A stretch of DNA of 64,000 nucleotides from Clostridium algoriphilum. Its GTDB lineage: Bacteria; Bacillota; Clostridia; Clostridiales; Clostridiaceae. The translations under genes and the position numbers were made by a program. Of the stretch, positions 43,114-52,144 are shown one piece after another. Under the pieces are notes generated by a model. The model did not search any database, was not told the DNA's origin, and saw only the letters and a program-made list of their open reading frames with translations. Location of the stretch: the NCBI RefSeq assembly GCF_020443705.1, contig NZ_JAIZZK010000019.1:23731-87730 (forward strand), in the 5' to 3' direction. Position 1 is the stretch's first letter. Each line of letters starts with the position of its first letter.

Positions 43114-44355
43114 ATGAAAAATAGAGTTGTTATTACAGGTATGGGAGCAGTTACTCCTATAGGAAATGATGTAAATAGTTTTTGGAACAATATAAAAGAA
43201 GGCACTTGCGGCATAGATGTAATTAAGTCTTTTGATATTACGAACTTCAAATGTAAGCTAGCTGCAGAGGTTAAGGATTTTGATGTAACGGTAGCACTAG
43301 ACAAAAGAGAAGCTAGGAAAATGGATAAATATTGTCAGTATGCAATGGTTGCAGCGGATGAGGCGGTTAAGAATTCTGGGTTAGACTTAGAAGTCGAAGA
43401 TAAAGAAAAAATAGCTGTAATAGTTGGTTCAGGTATTGGTGGAATTGGTACTATTGAAAGAGAACATACAAAACTTATTGAAAAGGGACCGAGTAGAGTT
43501 ACGCCTTACTTAATACCTATGATAATAGGTAACATGGCAGCTGGAAACATTGCAATAAAGTATGGCGCTAAAGGTATGTGCTCAAGTGTTGTTACGGCTT
43601 GCGCTACAGGAACAAATGCAATAGGAGATGCTTTTCATCTAATTCAAGATGCAAGAGCAGACATAATAATAGCAGGAGGTGCAGAAGCGTCGGTAAGTCC
43701 ACTTGCTTTGGCAGGATTTGCTTCCTTAACTGCATTAAGCAAAAGTGAAGATCCTTTAAGAGCATCAATTCCTTTTGATAAAGAGAGAGATGGTTTTATT
43801 ATGGGAGACGGTGCAGGAATAGTTATACTCGAATCTTTAGAGCATGCACAAAAAAGGAATGCTAATATATATGCAGAGGTAAAGGGTTATGGAGCAACTT
43901 GTGATGCTTATCATATAACATCACCAGCACCGAATGGTGAAGGTGCAGCAAGATCAATGGTAATGGCTCTTAAAGATGGAGATATAAAGGCAGAAGATAT
44001 ATCATATATTAATGCACACGGAACAAGTACTCCATATAATGATAAATTTGAAACTGTAGCTATAAAAGCTGCTTTTGGAGATTACGCATATAAAGTACCC
44101 GTAAGTTCAACAAAGTCCATGACAGGACATTTGCTTGGAGCATCAGGAGCTATAGAAGCTATAGTATGTGCAAAAGCACTAGAGGAAGGTTTTATACCAG
44201 CAACTATAGGATATAAAGTACCAGATGAAGATTGTGATTTAGATTACGTTCCAAACATAGGTAGAAAAGAGCAACTCAAATATACAATGTCAAATTCCTT
44301 GGGATTTGGTGGTCACAATGCTACTATTATATTACAAAAATGGGATGGTAGATAA
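43114..44355 (+). CDS. fabF: 3-oxoacyl-ACP synthase II
   Basis: The 413-residue condensing enzyme has the Cys-His-His triad in VTACATGTNAIG (near 165), NAHGTSTP (near 306) and KSMTGHLLGA (near 340), plus the gatekeeper region and GFGGHNATI at the end. FabF elongates acyl-ACP with malonyl-ACP and sets chain length and unsaturated balance. AAAGGAGGAGATA precedes ATG 43114. accB begins 2 bases after its stop, showing tight coupling of elongation and malonyl-CoA supply. Confidence 0.97.
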   Translation: MKNRVVITGMGAVTPIGNDVNSFWNNIKEGTCGIDVIKSFDITNFKCKLAAEVKDFDVTVALDKREARKMDKYCQYAMVAADEAVKNSGLDLEVEDKEKIAVIVGSGIGGIGTIEREHTKLIEKGPSRVTPYLIPMIIGNMAAGNIAIKYGAKGMCSSVVTACATGTNAIGDAFHLIQDARADIIIAGGAEASVSPLALAGFASLTALSKSEDPLRASIPFDKERDGFIMGDGAGIVILESLEHAQKRNANIYAEVKGYGATCDAYHITSPAPNGEGAARSMVMALKDGDIKAEDISYINAHGTSTPYNDKFETVAIKAAFGDYAYKVPVSSTKSMTGHLLGASGAIEAIVCAKALEEGFIPATIGYKVPDEDCDLDYVPNIGRKEQLKYTMSNSLGFGGHNATIILQKWDGR

Positions 44356-44357
44356 TT

Positions 44358-44873
44358 ATGGATTATAAAAATATACAAGAGTTAATAAAAGCTGTTAGTG
44401 ATTCTGAGGTTACTTGTTTTGAAATCGAAACAGAAGGCATGAGAATAAAGATGGAAAAGAAAGAGCAACAGGTAGTAGAAAGAATGCCTGTAAATGGTAC
44501 ATCTGTAGACCAAGTTACTCAGAATGCAATAAGTAGAGATAATATATCTACAAATGAAGTGTATGTAGAAAAACTACAGAATGATATAGCTAAAACAATA
44601 CAAAATGCTGCAAAGACAATACCTGAAGAAAATTCATATATAGTTAAATCACCCATTGTTGGAACTATGTATTCAGCACCTGGTGTGGATTCAAAGAACT
44701 TCGTGAAAGTCGGTTCTAAGGTTAAAAAGGGTGATACACTTTGTATTTTAGAAGCTATGAAACTTATGAATGAAATTGAAAGCGAAGTAGATGGAGAAAT
44801 CATGGAAGTATTAGTTGCTAATGAAGATATGGTAGAGTACGGACAGCCATTATTTAAGATAAATGAAAACTAG
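44358..44873 (+). CDS. accB: Biotin carboxyl carrier protein of acetyl-CoA carboxylase
   Basis: The 171-residue protein has an N-terminal helical part, a charged and Asn-rich linker (about 40-95), and a C-terminal biotinyl domain with SPIVGTMYSAP and the biotinylation motif EAMKLMNEI, modified at Lys135. BCCP carries carboxybiotin between AccC and the AccAD transferase. It begins 2 bases after fabF. fabZ follows 69 bases later, in the order accB-fabZ-accC-accD-accA common in Clostridium. Confidence 0.96.
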   Translation: MDYKNIQELIKAVSDSEVTCFEIETEGMRIKMEKKEQQVVERMPVNGTSVDQVTQNAISRDNISTNEVYVEKLQNDIAKTIQNAAKTIPEENSYIVKSPIVGTMYSAPGVDSKNFVKVGSKVKKGDTLCILEAMKLMNEIESEVDGEIMEVLVANEDMVEYGQPLFKINEN

Positions 44874-44942
44874 TGGTTAGTAAGTAGCTTAAAACTATCA
44901 TCTATCTACTGGTTTAATTACGCATAAGATGGAGGTATCAAT

Positions 44943-45389
44943 ATGGAAGATATAAAAGGTACAACTTTAGATATAAAACAAATTCAAGAAATTATTCCTC
45001 ATAGGTATCCATTTTTATTTGTGGATAAAGTAGAGGAATTAGATCCAGGTAAAAGAGCCGTTGGGTATAAGAATATTACTATGAATGAGTATTTTTTTCA
45101 AGGACATTTCCCTACAGAGCCTATACTTCCAGGAGTGATTATTATTGAGGCTCTTGCACAAGTTGGAGCAGTAGCACTTTTAAGTATGGAAGAATATAAG
45201 GGGAAAATTGCTTACTTTGGTGGTATTAACAAAGCAAAATTCAAGAAAAAAGTTGTTCCGGGAGATGTACTTAAGCTCGAGGTAGAAATAATTAAGATGA
45301 AGGGACCTGTTGGAATAGGGTTAGGAGTAGCTACAGTAAATGGAGTAAAGGCTGCGCAAGCTGAAATTACGTTTGCAGTAGGTATTTAG
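44943..45389 (+). CDS. fabZ: 3-hydroxyacyl-ACP dehydratase FabZ
   Basis: The 148-residue hot-dog protein has [14 protein letters not shown] (catalytic His near 21) and [23 protein letters not shown] (Glu in the second part), with a middle segment [12 protein letters not shown]. FabZ dehydrates 3-hydroxyacyl-ACP to the trans-2-enoyl form that FabK reduces. No FabA or FabM isomerase is visible nearby, so the source of unsaturated fatty acids is unclear. GGAGGTATCAAT precedes ATG 44943. Confidence 0.95.
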   Translation: MEDIKGTTLDIKQIQEIIPHRYPFLFVDKVEELDPGKRAVGYKNITMNEYFFQGHFPTEPILPGVIIIEALAQVGAVALLSMEEYKGKIAYFGGINKAKFKKKVVPGDVLKLEVEIIKMKGPVGIGLGVATVNGVKAAQAEITFAVGI

Positions 45390-45440
45390 ATCCTTTAAAC
45401 ACTTTAGTCAATAATTTTAAGTATGGGGAAGGTAAACAAT

Positions 45441-46787
45441 ATGTTTAAGAAGATATTAATTGCTAATAGAGGCGAGATAGCGGTAAGAATAATTCGGGCA
45501 TGTAATGAAATGGGTATTCAAACTGTGGCAGTATATTCTGAGGTAGATAAAGATGCCCTTCATACTCAAATGGCAGATGAGGCCATTTGCATTGGACCTG
45601 CCAAATCTAAGAATAGTTATTTAAATATGCAAAATATTTTAAGTGCCACAGTGCTTACGGGTGCAGAGGCAATTCATCCTGGTTATGGGTTTTTATCTGA
45701 AAATAGTAAGTTCGCACAGATGTGTGAGGAATGTGATATAAAATATATAGGACCAGATTCAAACAATATTGATAATATGGGAAACAAACTAAAAGCAAGA
45801 GAAATGATGATAAATGCTGGTGTACCGGTAGTTCCAGGTTCAGATGGAGAGATTGTTGATGAAACGAATGCGTTACAGGAAGCTGAAAAAATAGGGTACC
45901 CTGTAATGATAAAGGCTTCAGCAGGAGGCGGTGGACGTGGTATAAGAGTTGTTAGCAAAGAAGAAGACCTTGTATCAGCATATAATACTGCAAAAACAGA
46001 AGCAGAAACTGCTTTTGGTGATGGAACAATGTACATGGAAAAATTCATAGAAGAGCCAAGGCATATAGAGTTTCAAATACTCGCAGATGAGCATGGAAAT
46101 GTGATCCATCTTGGAGAGCGAGACTGCTCTATTCAAAGGCGGAATCAGAAGGTAATAGAAGAGGCTCCTGGAGTCGTAATGACGGATGAACTTAGAAAAC
46201 AGATGGGTGAGGTTGCAGTTAAAGCGGCTAGGTCTATTAATTATAAAAATGCCGGAACTATAGAATTTTTATTAGATAAGTATGGAAAATACTATTTTAT
46301 GGAGATGAATACTCGTATACAGGTGGAGCACCCAATAACAGAAATGATTACCGGAGTAGATTTAGTTAAAGCTCAGATAAGAATTGCCTCGGGACAAGTG
46401 CTTCCTTATAAACAAGAGGATATAAAAATTCAAGGGCATGCTATTGAATGTAGGATAAATGCAGAAAATCCTAATAAAAATTTTATGCCTTGTCCAGGTG
46501 AAATAAAAACACTTCATATTCCTGGTGGATATGGAGTAAGGGTTGATAGTGCAGCATATCAAGGATACAAAATTCCACCTACTTATGACTCTATGATAGG
46601 AAAACTTATTGTACTCGGAAGAGATAGAGATGAAGCGATATGCAAAATGAGAAGGGCACTCGGAGAGTTTATAATAGAAGGCGTGGATACTAATATAGAC
46701 TTTCAATTTAAAATAGTAAATAATAAGAATTATATAAAAGGTGACTTTGATACAAGTTTTATTAGTAAAGAATTTCAAAATCTGTAA
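45441..46787 (+). CDS. accC: Biotin carboxylase subunit of acetyl-CoA carboxylase
   Basis: The 448-residue ATP-grasp enzyme starts MFKKILIANRGEIAVRIIRA and has the glycine-rich ATP loop KASAGGGGRGIRVV (near 160), HLGERDCSIQRRNQK, EMNTRIQVEHPITEM with the catalytic Glu/Arg region, and the C-terminal domain near PPTYDSMIGKL. It carboxylates biotin on AccB using bicarbonate and ATP. An upstream in-frame ATG (45423) overlaps the GGGGAAGG ribosome site, so ATG 45441 is taken. Confidence 0.96.
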   Translation: MFKKILIANRGEIAVRIIRACNEMGIQTVAVYSEVDKDALHTQMADEAICIGPAKSKNSYLNMQNILSATVLTGAEAIHPGYGFLSENSKFAQMCEECDIKYIGPDSNNIDNMGNKLKAREMMINAGVPVVPGSDGEIVDETNALQEAEKIGYPVMIKASAGGGGRGIRVVSKEEDLVSAYNTAKTEAETAFGDGTMYMEKFIEEPRHIEFQILADEHGNVIHLGERDCSIQRRNQKVIEEAPGVVMTDELRKQMGEVAVKAARSINYKNAGTIEFLLDKYGKYYFMEMNTRIQVEHPITEMITGVDLVKAQIRIASGQVLPYKQEDIKIQGHAIECRINAENPNKNFMPCPGEIKTLHIPGGYGVRVDSAAYQGYKIPPTYDSMIGKLIVLGRDRDEAICKMRRALGEFIIEGVDTNIDFQFKIVNNKNYIKGDFDTSFISKEFQNL

Positions 46788-46905
46788 AGGTAGCTAAACG
46801 CATACTGGAATTAATCCATTAAAAGTTTTATACTATAAGTATGGTTTCTATTATGGAGGCTATAAATTTTAGTGTGTAGGTATGTTTGTAGAAAGGGGTA
46901 GCTAT

Positions 46906-47766
46906 ATGTTTGAGTTTAAAAGTATATTTAAAAAAAGTAAATATATTGAAGTTAAAAATTTAGAAAACGAATATGGTGAGAAAAAACCTAATATCCCTTC
47001 AGGAATGTGGGTTAAATGCGAAACCTGTGGTAAAATTCTTTATAATAAGGATTTAGAGAGTAGTATAATGACCTGTGATAATTGTAGAACCCATTTTAGA
47101 ATTGGATGTCGAGAGAGAATAAATTATACAATAGATAAAGGGACTTTTATAGAATACGATGAGTTTATGACATCAGAAAACCCCATTAATTTCGAAGGAT
47201 ATACAGAGAAAGTTCAAGGAATACAAGAAAAAACATTACTAAATGAAGGTGTAATTACTGGAGAAGGAAAGATAAATGGAAAAGAAACTATAATTGCAGT
47301 GATGGATAGTAATTTTATGATGGGAAGCATGGGTTGCGTTGTTGGAGAAAAAATAACGAGGGCCATTGAAAAAGCAACAGAGAATAAAAAACCAATCATT
47401 ATATTTACAGCCTCAGGGGGTGCTAGGATGCAGGAAGGAATATTTTCACTAATGCAAATGGCTAAAACCAGTGCAGCTATTGCTAGGCATAATGAAAAAG
47501 GTTGCCTTTATATAACTGTTCTAACAGACCCAACTACAGGTGGGGTAACGGCAAGTTTTGCTACGCTGGGGGATATAATTCTCGCAGAACCTAATGCACT
47601 AATAGGTTTTGCAGGAAAAAGAGTTATAGAACAAACATTAAAGCAACAATTGCCTGAGGGATTTCAAAGAGCAGAGTTTTTGCTCCAAAAGGGTTTTATA
47701 GATAAAGTGGTGGATAGAAAAGTCATGAAAGATACATTAACTCAAATATTAGAAATGCATTCATAG
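46906..47766 (+). CDS. accD: Acetyl-CoA carboxylase carboxyltransferase subunit beta
   Basis: The 286-residue protein has the N-terminal zinc ribbon of AccD ([13 protein letters not shown] and TCDNCRTHF, about 31-53). The crotonase-like core follows, with [17 protein letters not shown] and [16 protein letters not shown]. With AccA it transfers carboxyl from biotin to acetyl-CoA. AAAGGGG lies 7 bases before ATG 46906; an earlier in-frame ATG (46882) would place that site inside the gene. The zinc ribbon also binds RNA in E. coli AccD. accA follows after 43 bases. Confidence 0.96.
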   Translation: MFEFKSIFKKSKYIEVKNLENEYGEKKPNIPSGMWVKCETCGKILYNKDLESSIMTCDNCRTHFRIGCRERINYTIDKGTFIEYDEFMTSENPINFEGYTEKVQGIQEKTLLNEGVITGEGKINGKETIIAVMDSNFMMGSMGCVVGEKITRAIEKATENKKPIIIFTASGGARMQEGIFSLMQMAKTSAAIARHNEKGCLYITVLTDPTTGGVTASFATLGDIILAEPNALIGFAGKRVIEQTLKQQLPEGFQRAEFLLQKGFIDKVVDRKVMKDTLTQILEMHS

Positions 47767-47809
47767 TATCAAGAGAAAGACAAATGTAACACGTAGGGAG
47801 TGGAATTTT

Positions 47810-48760
47810 ATGGTAACTTTACCTTTTGAAAAGCACATGTATGAGTTAAAAAGTAAAATAGATGAACTAAAGAATTTAGCAACAGATCAAAATATGGATC
47901 TGGATAAAGAAATAAGACAAATGGAAATTAAGCTCTACAATATGCAAAAGGAAGCCTATAAAAATTTAACTGCCTGGGATAAAGTAAGCATTGCAAGGCT
48001 TGTGGAACGTCCTACTGCCCTTGATTATATTAATATAATATTTGATTCATTTATGGAGCTACATGGAGATAGATATTATGGAGACGATTCTGCCATTGTT
48101 GGTGGAATTGCACTATTTAATGGTATACCTATAACGGTTATAGCCGAGCAAAAGGGAAATAACACCAAGGAAAACATAAAGAGAAATTTTGGAATGCCAA
48201 ATCCAGAAGGATATAGAAAAGCTTTAAGACTTATGAAACAGGCAGAGAAATTCAAAAGGCCCGTTATTTGTTTTGTAGATACTCCAGGAGCATATTGTGG
48301 ACTAGGTGCAGAAGAAAGAGGCCAAGGCGAAGCGATTGCTAGAAATCTCATGGAAATGTCTACTTTAAAAACGCCGATCATCTCGATAGTTATAGGAGAA
48401 GGTGGAAGTGGAGGGGCATTAGCTATGGCTGTGGCCGATGAGGTTTGGATGCTAGAGCATGCAATTTATTCTATTTTATCACCAGAGGGTTTTGCTAGTA
48501 TATTGTATAAAGACGCAAGTCGTGCTAAAGAAGCGGCAAATTCGATGAAAATAACAGCCCAGGACTTAATAGGTTTTGGAGTAATAGATAGAATTATAAA
48601 AGAGCCTTTGGGTGGAGCGCATACAAATGTTAATGAAATGGCAACAAACATTAAACGCAACTTAGAGGAAGCAATTGGTAGATTAATACATGAACCAATA
48701 GAATCATTACTTACCAAGAGATATTATAAATTTAGAAAAATAGGTAAGGTCGTGGAATAA
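47810..48760 (+). CDS. accA: Acetyl-CoA carboxylase carboxyltransferase subunit alpha
   Basis: The 316-residue protein has the helical AccA N-terminus (about 1-55), then [56 protein letters not shown] and [16 protein letters not shown], all standard for AccA. It is the last gene of the fab-acc operon and completes the carboxylase AccABCD. GTAGGGAGTGG precedes ATG 47810. A hairpin terminator at 48779 ends the operon. Confidence 0.96.
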   Translation: MVTLPFEKHMYELKSKIDELKNLATDQNMDLDKEIRQMEIKLYNMQKEAYKNLTAWDKVSIARLVERPTALDYINIIFDSFMELHGDRYYGDDSAIVGGIALFNGIPITVIAEQKGNNTKENIKRNFGMPNPEGYRKALRLMKQAEKFKRPVICFVDTPGAYCGLGAEERGQGEAIARNLMEMSTLKTPIISIVIGEGGSGGALAMAVADEVWMLEHAIYSILSPEGFASILYKDASRAKEAANSMKITAQDLIGFGVIDRIIKEPLGGAHTNVNEMATNIKRNLEEAIGRLIHEPIESLLTKRYYKFRKIGKVVE

Positions 48761-48778
48761 TTCTTATTTTGGAGAAGT

Positions 48779-48809
48779 TAAGAAAAGTTAATATACTTTT
48801 CTTTTTTTT
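48779..48809 (+). terminator. Terminator of the fab-acc operon
   Basis: AAGAAAAGT pairs with ACTTTTCTT, followed by an eight-base T run. Confidence 0.8.
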
Positions 48810-48889
48810 GGTATTAAAGTGTATATATAAATCATACATAATAGAAAATGAGAATAATATTTATGAGAATGGTGAAGGGGAATTAAGGT

Positions 48890-49771
48890 ATGAGTAAAAC
48901 ACATAGTGAGATAATTCTAGTAATAGATTCAGGATGCGATTTACCTTTAGAGTACATTAAACAAGATAATATAGTGCCATTAGGTTTAATATGTAACTTT
49001 AAAGGTCAATCAATTGAGGATGACTTTGGTGAGAATTTTACTCGTAAAAATTTCTATGATGCTTTAAGACAGGGAGAGATGCCTACTACATCACAAATTA
49101 ATAGTCAAAGATTTGTTGATGTTTTTAAAAAGTACATAGATATGGGAAAATCTATAATATACATCGCAATGTCTTCTGCCCTAACTGGAACTATAAATAG
49201 CGCGAATATAGCAAGAGAAACTATACTTGAAGAGTTACCTGGGGCCGATATAAGCATAGTAGATAGTAAATGTGCAAGCCTCGGACAAGGACTATTAGTT
49301 TATTATGCTTATGAAATGTTAAAGAGGGGGAGCGTTAAAGAAGAGATAGTTGAATGGCTTGAGGAAAACAAACTTAAGATTAATCATTGGTTTACAGTTA
49401 ATGATTTAAATCATCTTAAAAGGGGTGGGAGGATATCCAGTTCGGCTGCAGTTGTTGGCAATTTATTAAATATAAAACCGGTTTTATTTGTTGACAATGA
49501 AGGACGACTTATTTCTTACTCTAAATGCCGAGGTAGAAAAAAAGCAATAAATACTTTAGTCCAAATATATAAAGAAAGAACAGACCCTAAAAAGGAGCAA
49601 GTTATTGCTATAGGCCATGGCGATTGTCTTGAAGATGCATTAGCTCTAGAGGTATTGCTTCGCGAGCATGGAAATGTTAAAGACGTTATTTTAAGTTATG
49701 TAGGTACCGCAATAGGATCCCATACTGGACCAGAAATATTAGGATTATACTTTATAGCTGAGAGAAGATAA
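48890..49771 (+). CDS. DegV-family fatty-acid-binding protein
   Basis: The 293-residue protein has the DegV layout: VIDSGCDLPLEYI (about 11-23), TTSQINSQRFVDVF with the fatty-acid-contacting segment, SSALTGTINSANIA, ISIVDSKCASLGQGLLV and FTVNDLNHLKRGGRIS. DegV/FakB proteins bind a fatty acid and present it to the FakA kinase for entry into phospholipid synthesis. FakA is not in the window. The position just after the fab-acc operon suggests a link to exogenous fatty acid use. AAGGGGAATTAAGGT precedes ATG 48890. Confidence 0.9.
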   Translation: MSKTHSEIILVIDSGCDLPLEYIKQDNIVPLGLICNFKGQSIEDDFGENFTRKNFYDALRQGEMPTTSQINSQRFVDVFKKYIDMGKSIIYIAMSSALTGTINSANIARETILEELPGADISIVDSKCASLGQGLLVYYAYEMLKRGSVKEEIVEWLEENKLKINHWFTVNDLNHLKRGGRISSSAAVVGNLLNIKPVLFVDNEGRLISYSKCRGRKKAINTLVQIYKERTDPKKEQVIAIGHGDCLEDALALEVLLREHGNVKDVILSYVGTAIGSHTGPEILGLYFIAERR

Positions 49772-49785
49772 TAGTTAGATATATT

Positions 49786-49816
49786 AGAGGAGCACCTGAA
49801 GTGCCCCTCTATTTTG
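49786..49816 (+). terminator. Terminator after degV
   Basis: AGAGG-A-GCAC (49786-49795) pairs with GTGC-C-CCTCT (49801-49810), followed by ATTTTG. Confidence 0.7.
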
Positions 49817-49851
49817 ATTGCATTATATTTTTACTTCATAATATTGGTAAA

Positions 49852-49887
49852 CAAAATAAAGATGTCATAGGACATCTTTATTTTTTA
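49852..49887. terminator. Bidirectional terminator before the SASP-like gene end
   Basis: AAAATAAAGATGTC pairs with GACATCTTTATTTT, with T-rich flanks on both strands. It serves the minus-strand gene ending at 49923. Confidence 0.75.
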
Positions 49888-49922
49888 GGTATTTATAAAA
49901 AATAACTAATCAGTATGTTAAT

Positions 49923-50069
49923 CTATTTTGTTTCTTTTCCCAATTTTTTAGATTCTTTAGAAACACCTATTTCATTGGCAGTTTCCATTCTCATTTTATC
50001 TAATTCTTTTTTTGTTTTTTGACTAGCCTTTTTATTATCTTTACTGTTTTTGTTGTTTTTATGTGACAT
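49923..50069 (-). CDS. Short SASP-like protein
   Basis: The 48-residue gene follows GGAGGATCTTGAT. After a Lys/Asn-rich start (MSHKNNKNSKDNKK) it has LDKMRMETANEIGVSKESK, which resembles the first DNA-binding helix of alpha/beta-type small acid-soluble spore proteins (the xxMKxEIAxELGV segment). The second conserved helix of those proteins, with its GGxMVK motif, is missing. It could be a minimal spore-core protein or a truncated relative. It has its own terminator and is surrounded by otherwise empty DNA. Confidence 0.55.
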   Translation of the reverse strand: MSHKNNKNSKDNKKASQKTKKELDKMRMETANEIGVSKESKKLGKETK

Positions 50070-50258
50070 ATCAAGATCCTCCTTGTATTGCTTAAGGGGA
50101 CAAAATAATTATTAATTATTGCCTCTTAATATTAAATATTTCAATATTAATATAACCAAGTTTATGAAATGTATGTGGTAAAAACGTTTTTTATTTGAAT
50201 GTGTATTTTAATGATATAATTAATATTAATAATAAATTATATAGGAGGAATTAATGAT

Positions 50259-51068
50259 ATGAATAAAACAATAGGATTTATAGGCTGTGGGAATATGGCT
50301 CAGGCTATGATAAGTGGAATAGTAAAATCAAACTTAGTTTCTAGCGAAAAGGTAATAGCTAGTAATCCATCAAATAGGAGTTTAAGTAAGGTAAAAGAAG
50401 AACTTAATATTATAGTAACAAATGATAATAAGGAGGTTGCGAGACTTTCTGATATAGTAGTATTAGCTGTAAAGCCTTATAAATATTTTGAAGTTATCGA
50501 TGAGATAAAAACATATTTAAAAAAAGAGGTAGTTATAGTAACTATAGCGGCCGGGATAACACTTGAACATATGAGTAATTCAATAGGCAGTGAGGCGAAG
50601 GTTGTAAGAACTATGCCGAATACTCCAGCACTTGTTGGAGAGGGAATGAGTGCACTATGCGCCAATAAGAACATAACTAAGGATGAATTGGAAGACGTAG
50701 TAAAAATTTTTGAAAGCTTTGGTAAGATAGAGATATTAGAAGAAAAACTTATTGATGTCGTTCCAGCTGTTAGTGGGTCATCCCCTGCATATGTGTATAT
50801 GTTTATTGAAGCACTAGGTGATGGAGCTGTACTTCAAGGGATGCCAAGGGAAAAAGCTTATAAAATGGCGGCTCAAGCAGTGCTCGGCGCAGCGAAAATG
50901 GTGCTTGAGACCGGTCAGCACCCAGGAAAACTTAAAGATGATGTATGTTCACCAGGGGGAACTACTATAGAGGCAGTATATTCATTAGAAAAGAATAATT
51001 TTCGTGGATCAGTAATTTCAGCTATGGAGAGTTGCACTCAGAAGGCAATTAAAATGGGTAAAAAATGA
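50259..51068 (+). CDS. proC: Pyrroline-5-carboxylate reductase
   Basis: The 269-residue protein has the Rossmann start GFIGCGNMAQAMISGI (about 6-21), VVLAVKPY, VRTMPNTPALVGEGM (near 118) and the C-terminal AVSGSSPAYVYMFIEAL and SPGGTTIEAV. It makes proline from pyrroline-5-carboxylate with NAD(P)H in the cytosol. AGGAGGAATTAATGAT precedes the start; ATG 50259 gives the normal N-terminus. It is a single gene with no proA or proB beside it. Confidence 0.96.
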   Translation: MNKTIGFIGCGNMAQAMISGIVKSNLVSSEKVIASNPSNRSLSKVKEELNIIVTNDNKEVARLSDIVVLAVKPYKYFEVIDEIKTYLKKEVVIVTIAAGITLEHMSNSIGSEAKVVRTMPNTPALVGEGMSALCANKNITKDELEDVVKIFESFGKIEILEEKLIDVVPAVSGSSPAYVYMFIEALGDGAVLQGMPREKAYKMAAQAVLGAAKMVLETGQHPGKLKDDVCSPGGTTIEAVYSLEKNNFRGSVISAMESCTQKAIKMGKK

Positions 51069-51130
51069 TTAGCTATATAAAAATTAAATAATAAGGAATA
51101 TCCTAATACATAGAAATATATTGGGGTGAC

Positions 51131-51216
51131 TGGGTACAAGTTTAGAGTAAAAATAACTCAAAGCTTGTACCCATTTATAAGGCATAATATTTATTTAAAT
51201 ATTATGCCTTATAAAT
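51131..51216. repeat. Two adjacent hairpins after proC, one a perfect 21-bp palindrome
   Basis: TGGGTACAAG (51131-51140) pairs with CTTGTACCCA (51164-51173), with an inner GAGT/ACTC pair. Immediately after it, arms 51173-51193 and 51196-51216 form an exact 21-bp palindrome with a 2-base centre. Neither has a plain U tract. The first probably terminates proC. The 403-base gap from proC to the next gene also holds the SOS-type promoter. Confidence 0.75.
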
Positions 51217-51284
51217 ATTACGAGTAATAAAAATTGCATACATAACATATGCATATATTAAGACTCTAATATATAATAAATCTG

Positions 51285-51313
51285 TTGACTTACGAACAAA
51301 TGTTCGATACAAT
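51285..51313 (+). promoter_or_regulatory. SOS (LexA/DinR-type) promoter
   Basis: TTGACT (51285-51290) and TACAAT (51308-51313) are 17 bases apart. The spacer contains CGAACAAATGTTCG (51293-51306), which fits the Gram-positive LexA box CGAACRNRYGTTYG at every position and is a full palindrome. Binding would block RNA polymerase, with release upon DNA damage. The transcript would have a leader of about 150 bases with no ATG before the gene at 51473. Confidence 0.85.
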
Positions 51314-51472
51314 ATAAATACAACATATTAAGACAAAATACCTGTAAAGTATTTAAAAATATATAAAAATCTCATTACTAGCAGCTTTATTTTACAGCTA
51401 AACTGCATTTGAAAAAATTAATAGAGTAGTTAAAAGCTAGTTTAGTATATTATTTAACTGGGGGTAAAATAA

Positions 51473-51772
51473 ATGGAAACAAAAGATTTATTAGTTAAGA
51501 TTAATTATTCGCAAAAAGGTAATGACAGTTTAGCAATAACTTATACTACGAATACAGATAAGGTTAATCATTCTTCTAAATATTTAATTTGCGGGGGAAT
51601 GTATAATAGAAATGGTGGCACTATAATATTTAAGGCTAAAAATATAGAAGAAGCCACAGAGATAGCTAATAATAATTTGGTAGTTAAAGCAGGAACTAAT
51701 AAATATGAGTATCTTAAAAGGGATTATATAGTAAATGATATGCAGGAAATAAATTCGATAAAGTCATATTAG
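51473..51772 (+). CDS. SOS-controlled small protein, unknown function
   Basis: The 99-residue protein begins METKDLLVKINYSQKGNDSL and has CGGMYNRNGGTIIFKAKNIEEATEIAN followed by YEYLKRDYIVND. The pattern of strand, NGG turn, then a helix starting EEA is reminiscent of YCII-like or dimeric alpha-beta barrel folds, but I do not recognise the family and no catalytic His/Asp pair is clear. CTGGGGGTAAAATAA precedes ATG 51473. It is monocistronic, with a LexA-type promoter upstream and a terminator after it, so a DNA-damage role is inferred. Confidence 0.7.
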   Translation: METKDLLVKINYSQKGNDSLAITYTTNTDKVNHSSKYLICGGMYNRNGGTIIFKAKNIEEATEIANNNLVVKAGTNKYEYLKRDYIVNDMQEINSIKSY

Positions 51773-51788
51773 TATACTTTTAGTATAG

Positions 51789-51820
51789 AAGGACATTCTT
51801 TAATTTAAGAATGTCCTTTA
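51789..51820 (+). terminator. Terminator after the SOS-controlled gene
   Basis: AAGGACATTCTT (51789-51800) pairs with AAGAATGTCCTT (51807-51818). The following 320 bases to map are AT-rich; a weak AGGCACC/GGATGCCT pair lies near 52043-52078 and no gene is seen. Confidence 0.75.
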
Positions 51821-52144
51821 AGACGTTTAAGAAACATGTAATTAAAATGCTATATATCTAATTTATTTATTGCATATTTAATTAAATATAATTTATTGAA
51901 ATTACGGATATAAGGTTACATTTAAAAAGAGTTTTGGAAATAATGTTGAATACTTAGAATTATGAACTATAATGTAAGGTGAATCATAAATATACAATAT
52001 GAACTTTAAAATTCAAGATTCATTAAAAATAAAGATATACTTAGGCACCTTAAAGAATAACAAGTATAGGATGCCTTATTATTAATTTGTAGTTAATTGT
52101 AGTCAAATTTATGCTTTGAATAATTTTAGATGGGAGGATATATA

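Noticed and set aside
46362..46778. 138-codon minus-strand frame inside accC
   Set aside because: It is fully antisense to a strongly conserved gene and has no ribosome site or recognisable domain.
51069..51240. T-box or proline riboswitch near proC
   Set aside because: The structures lie after proC, not before it, and lack a T-box sequence; they fit a terminator and a palindrome.
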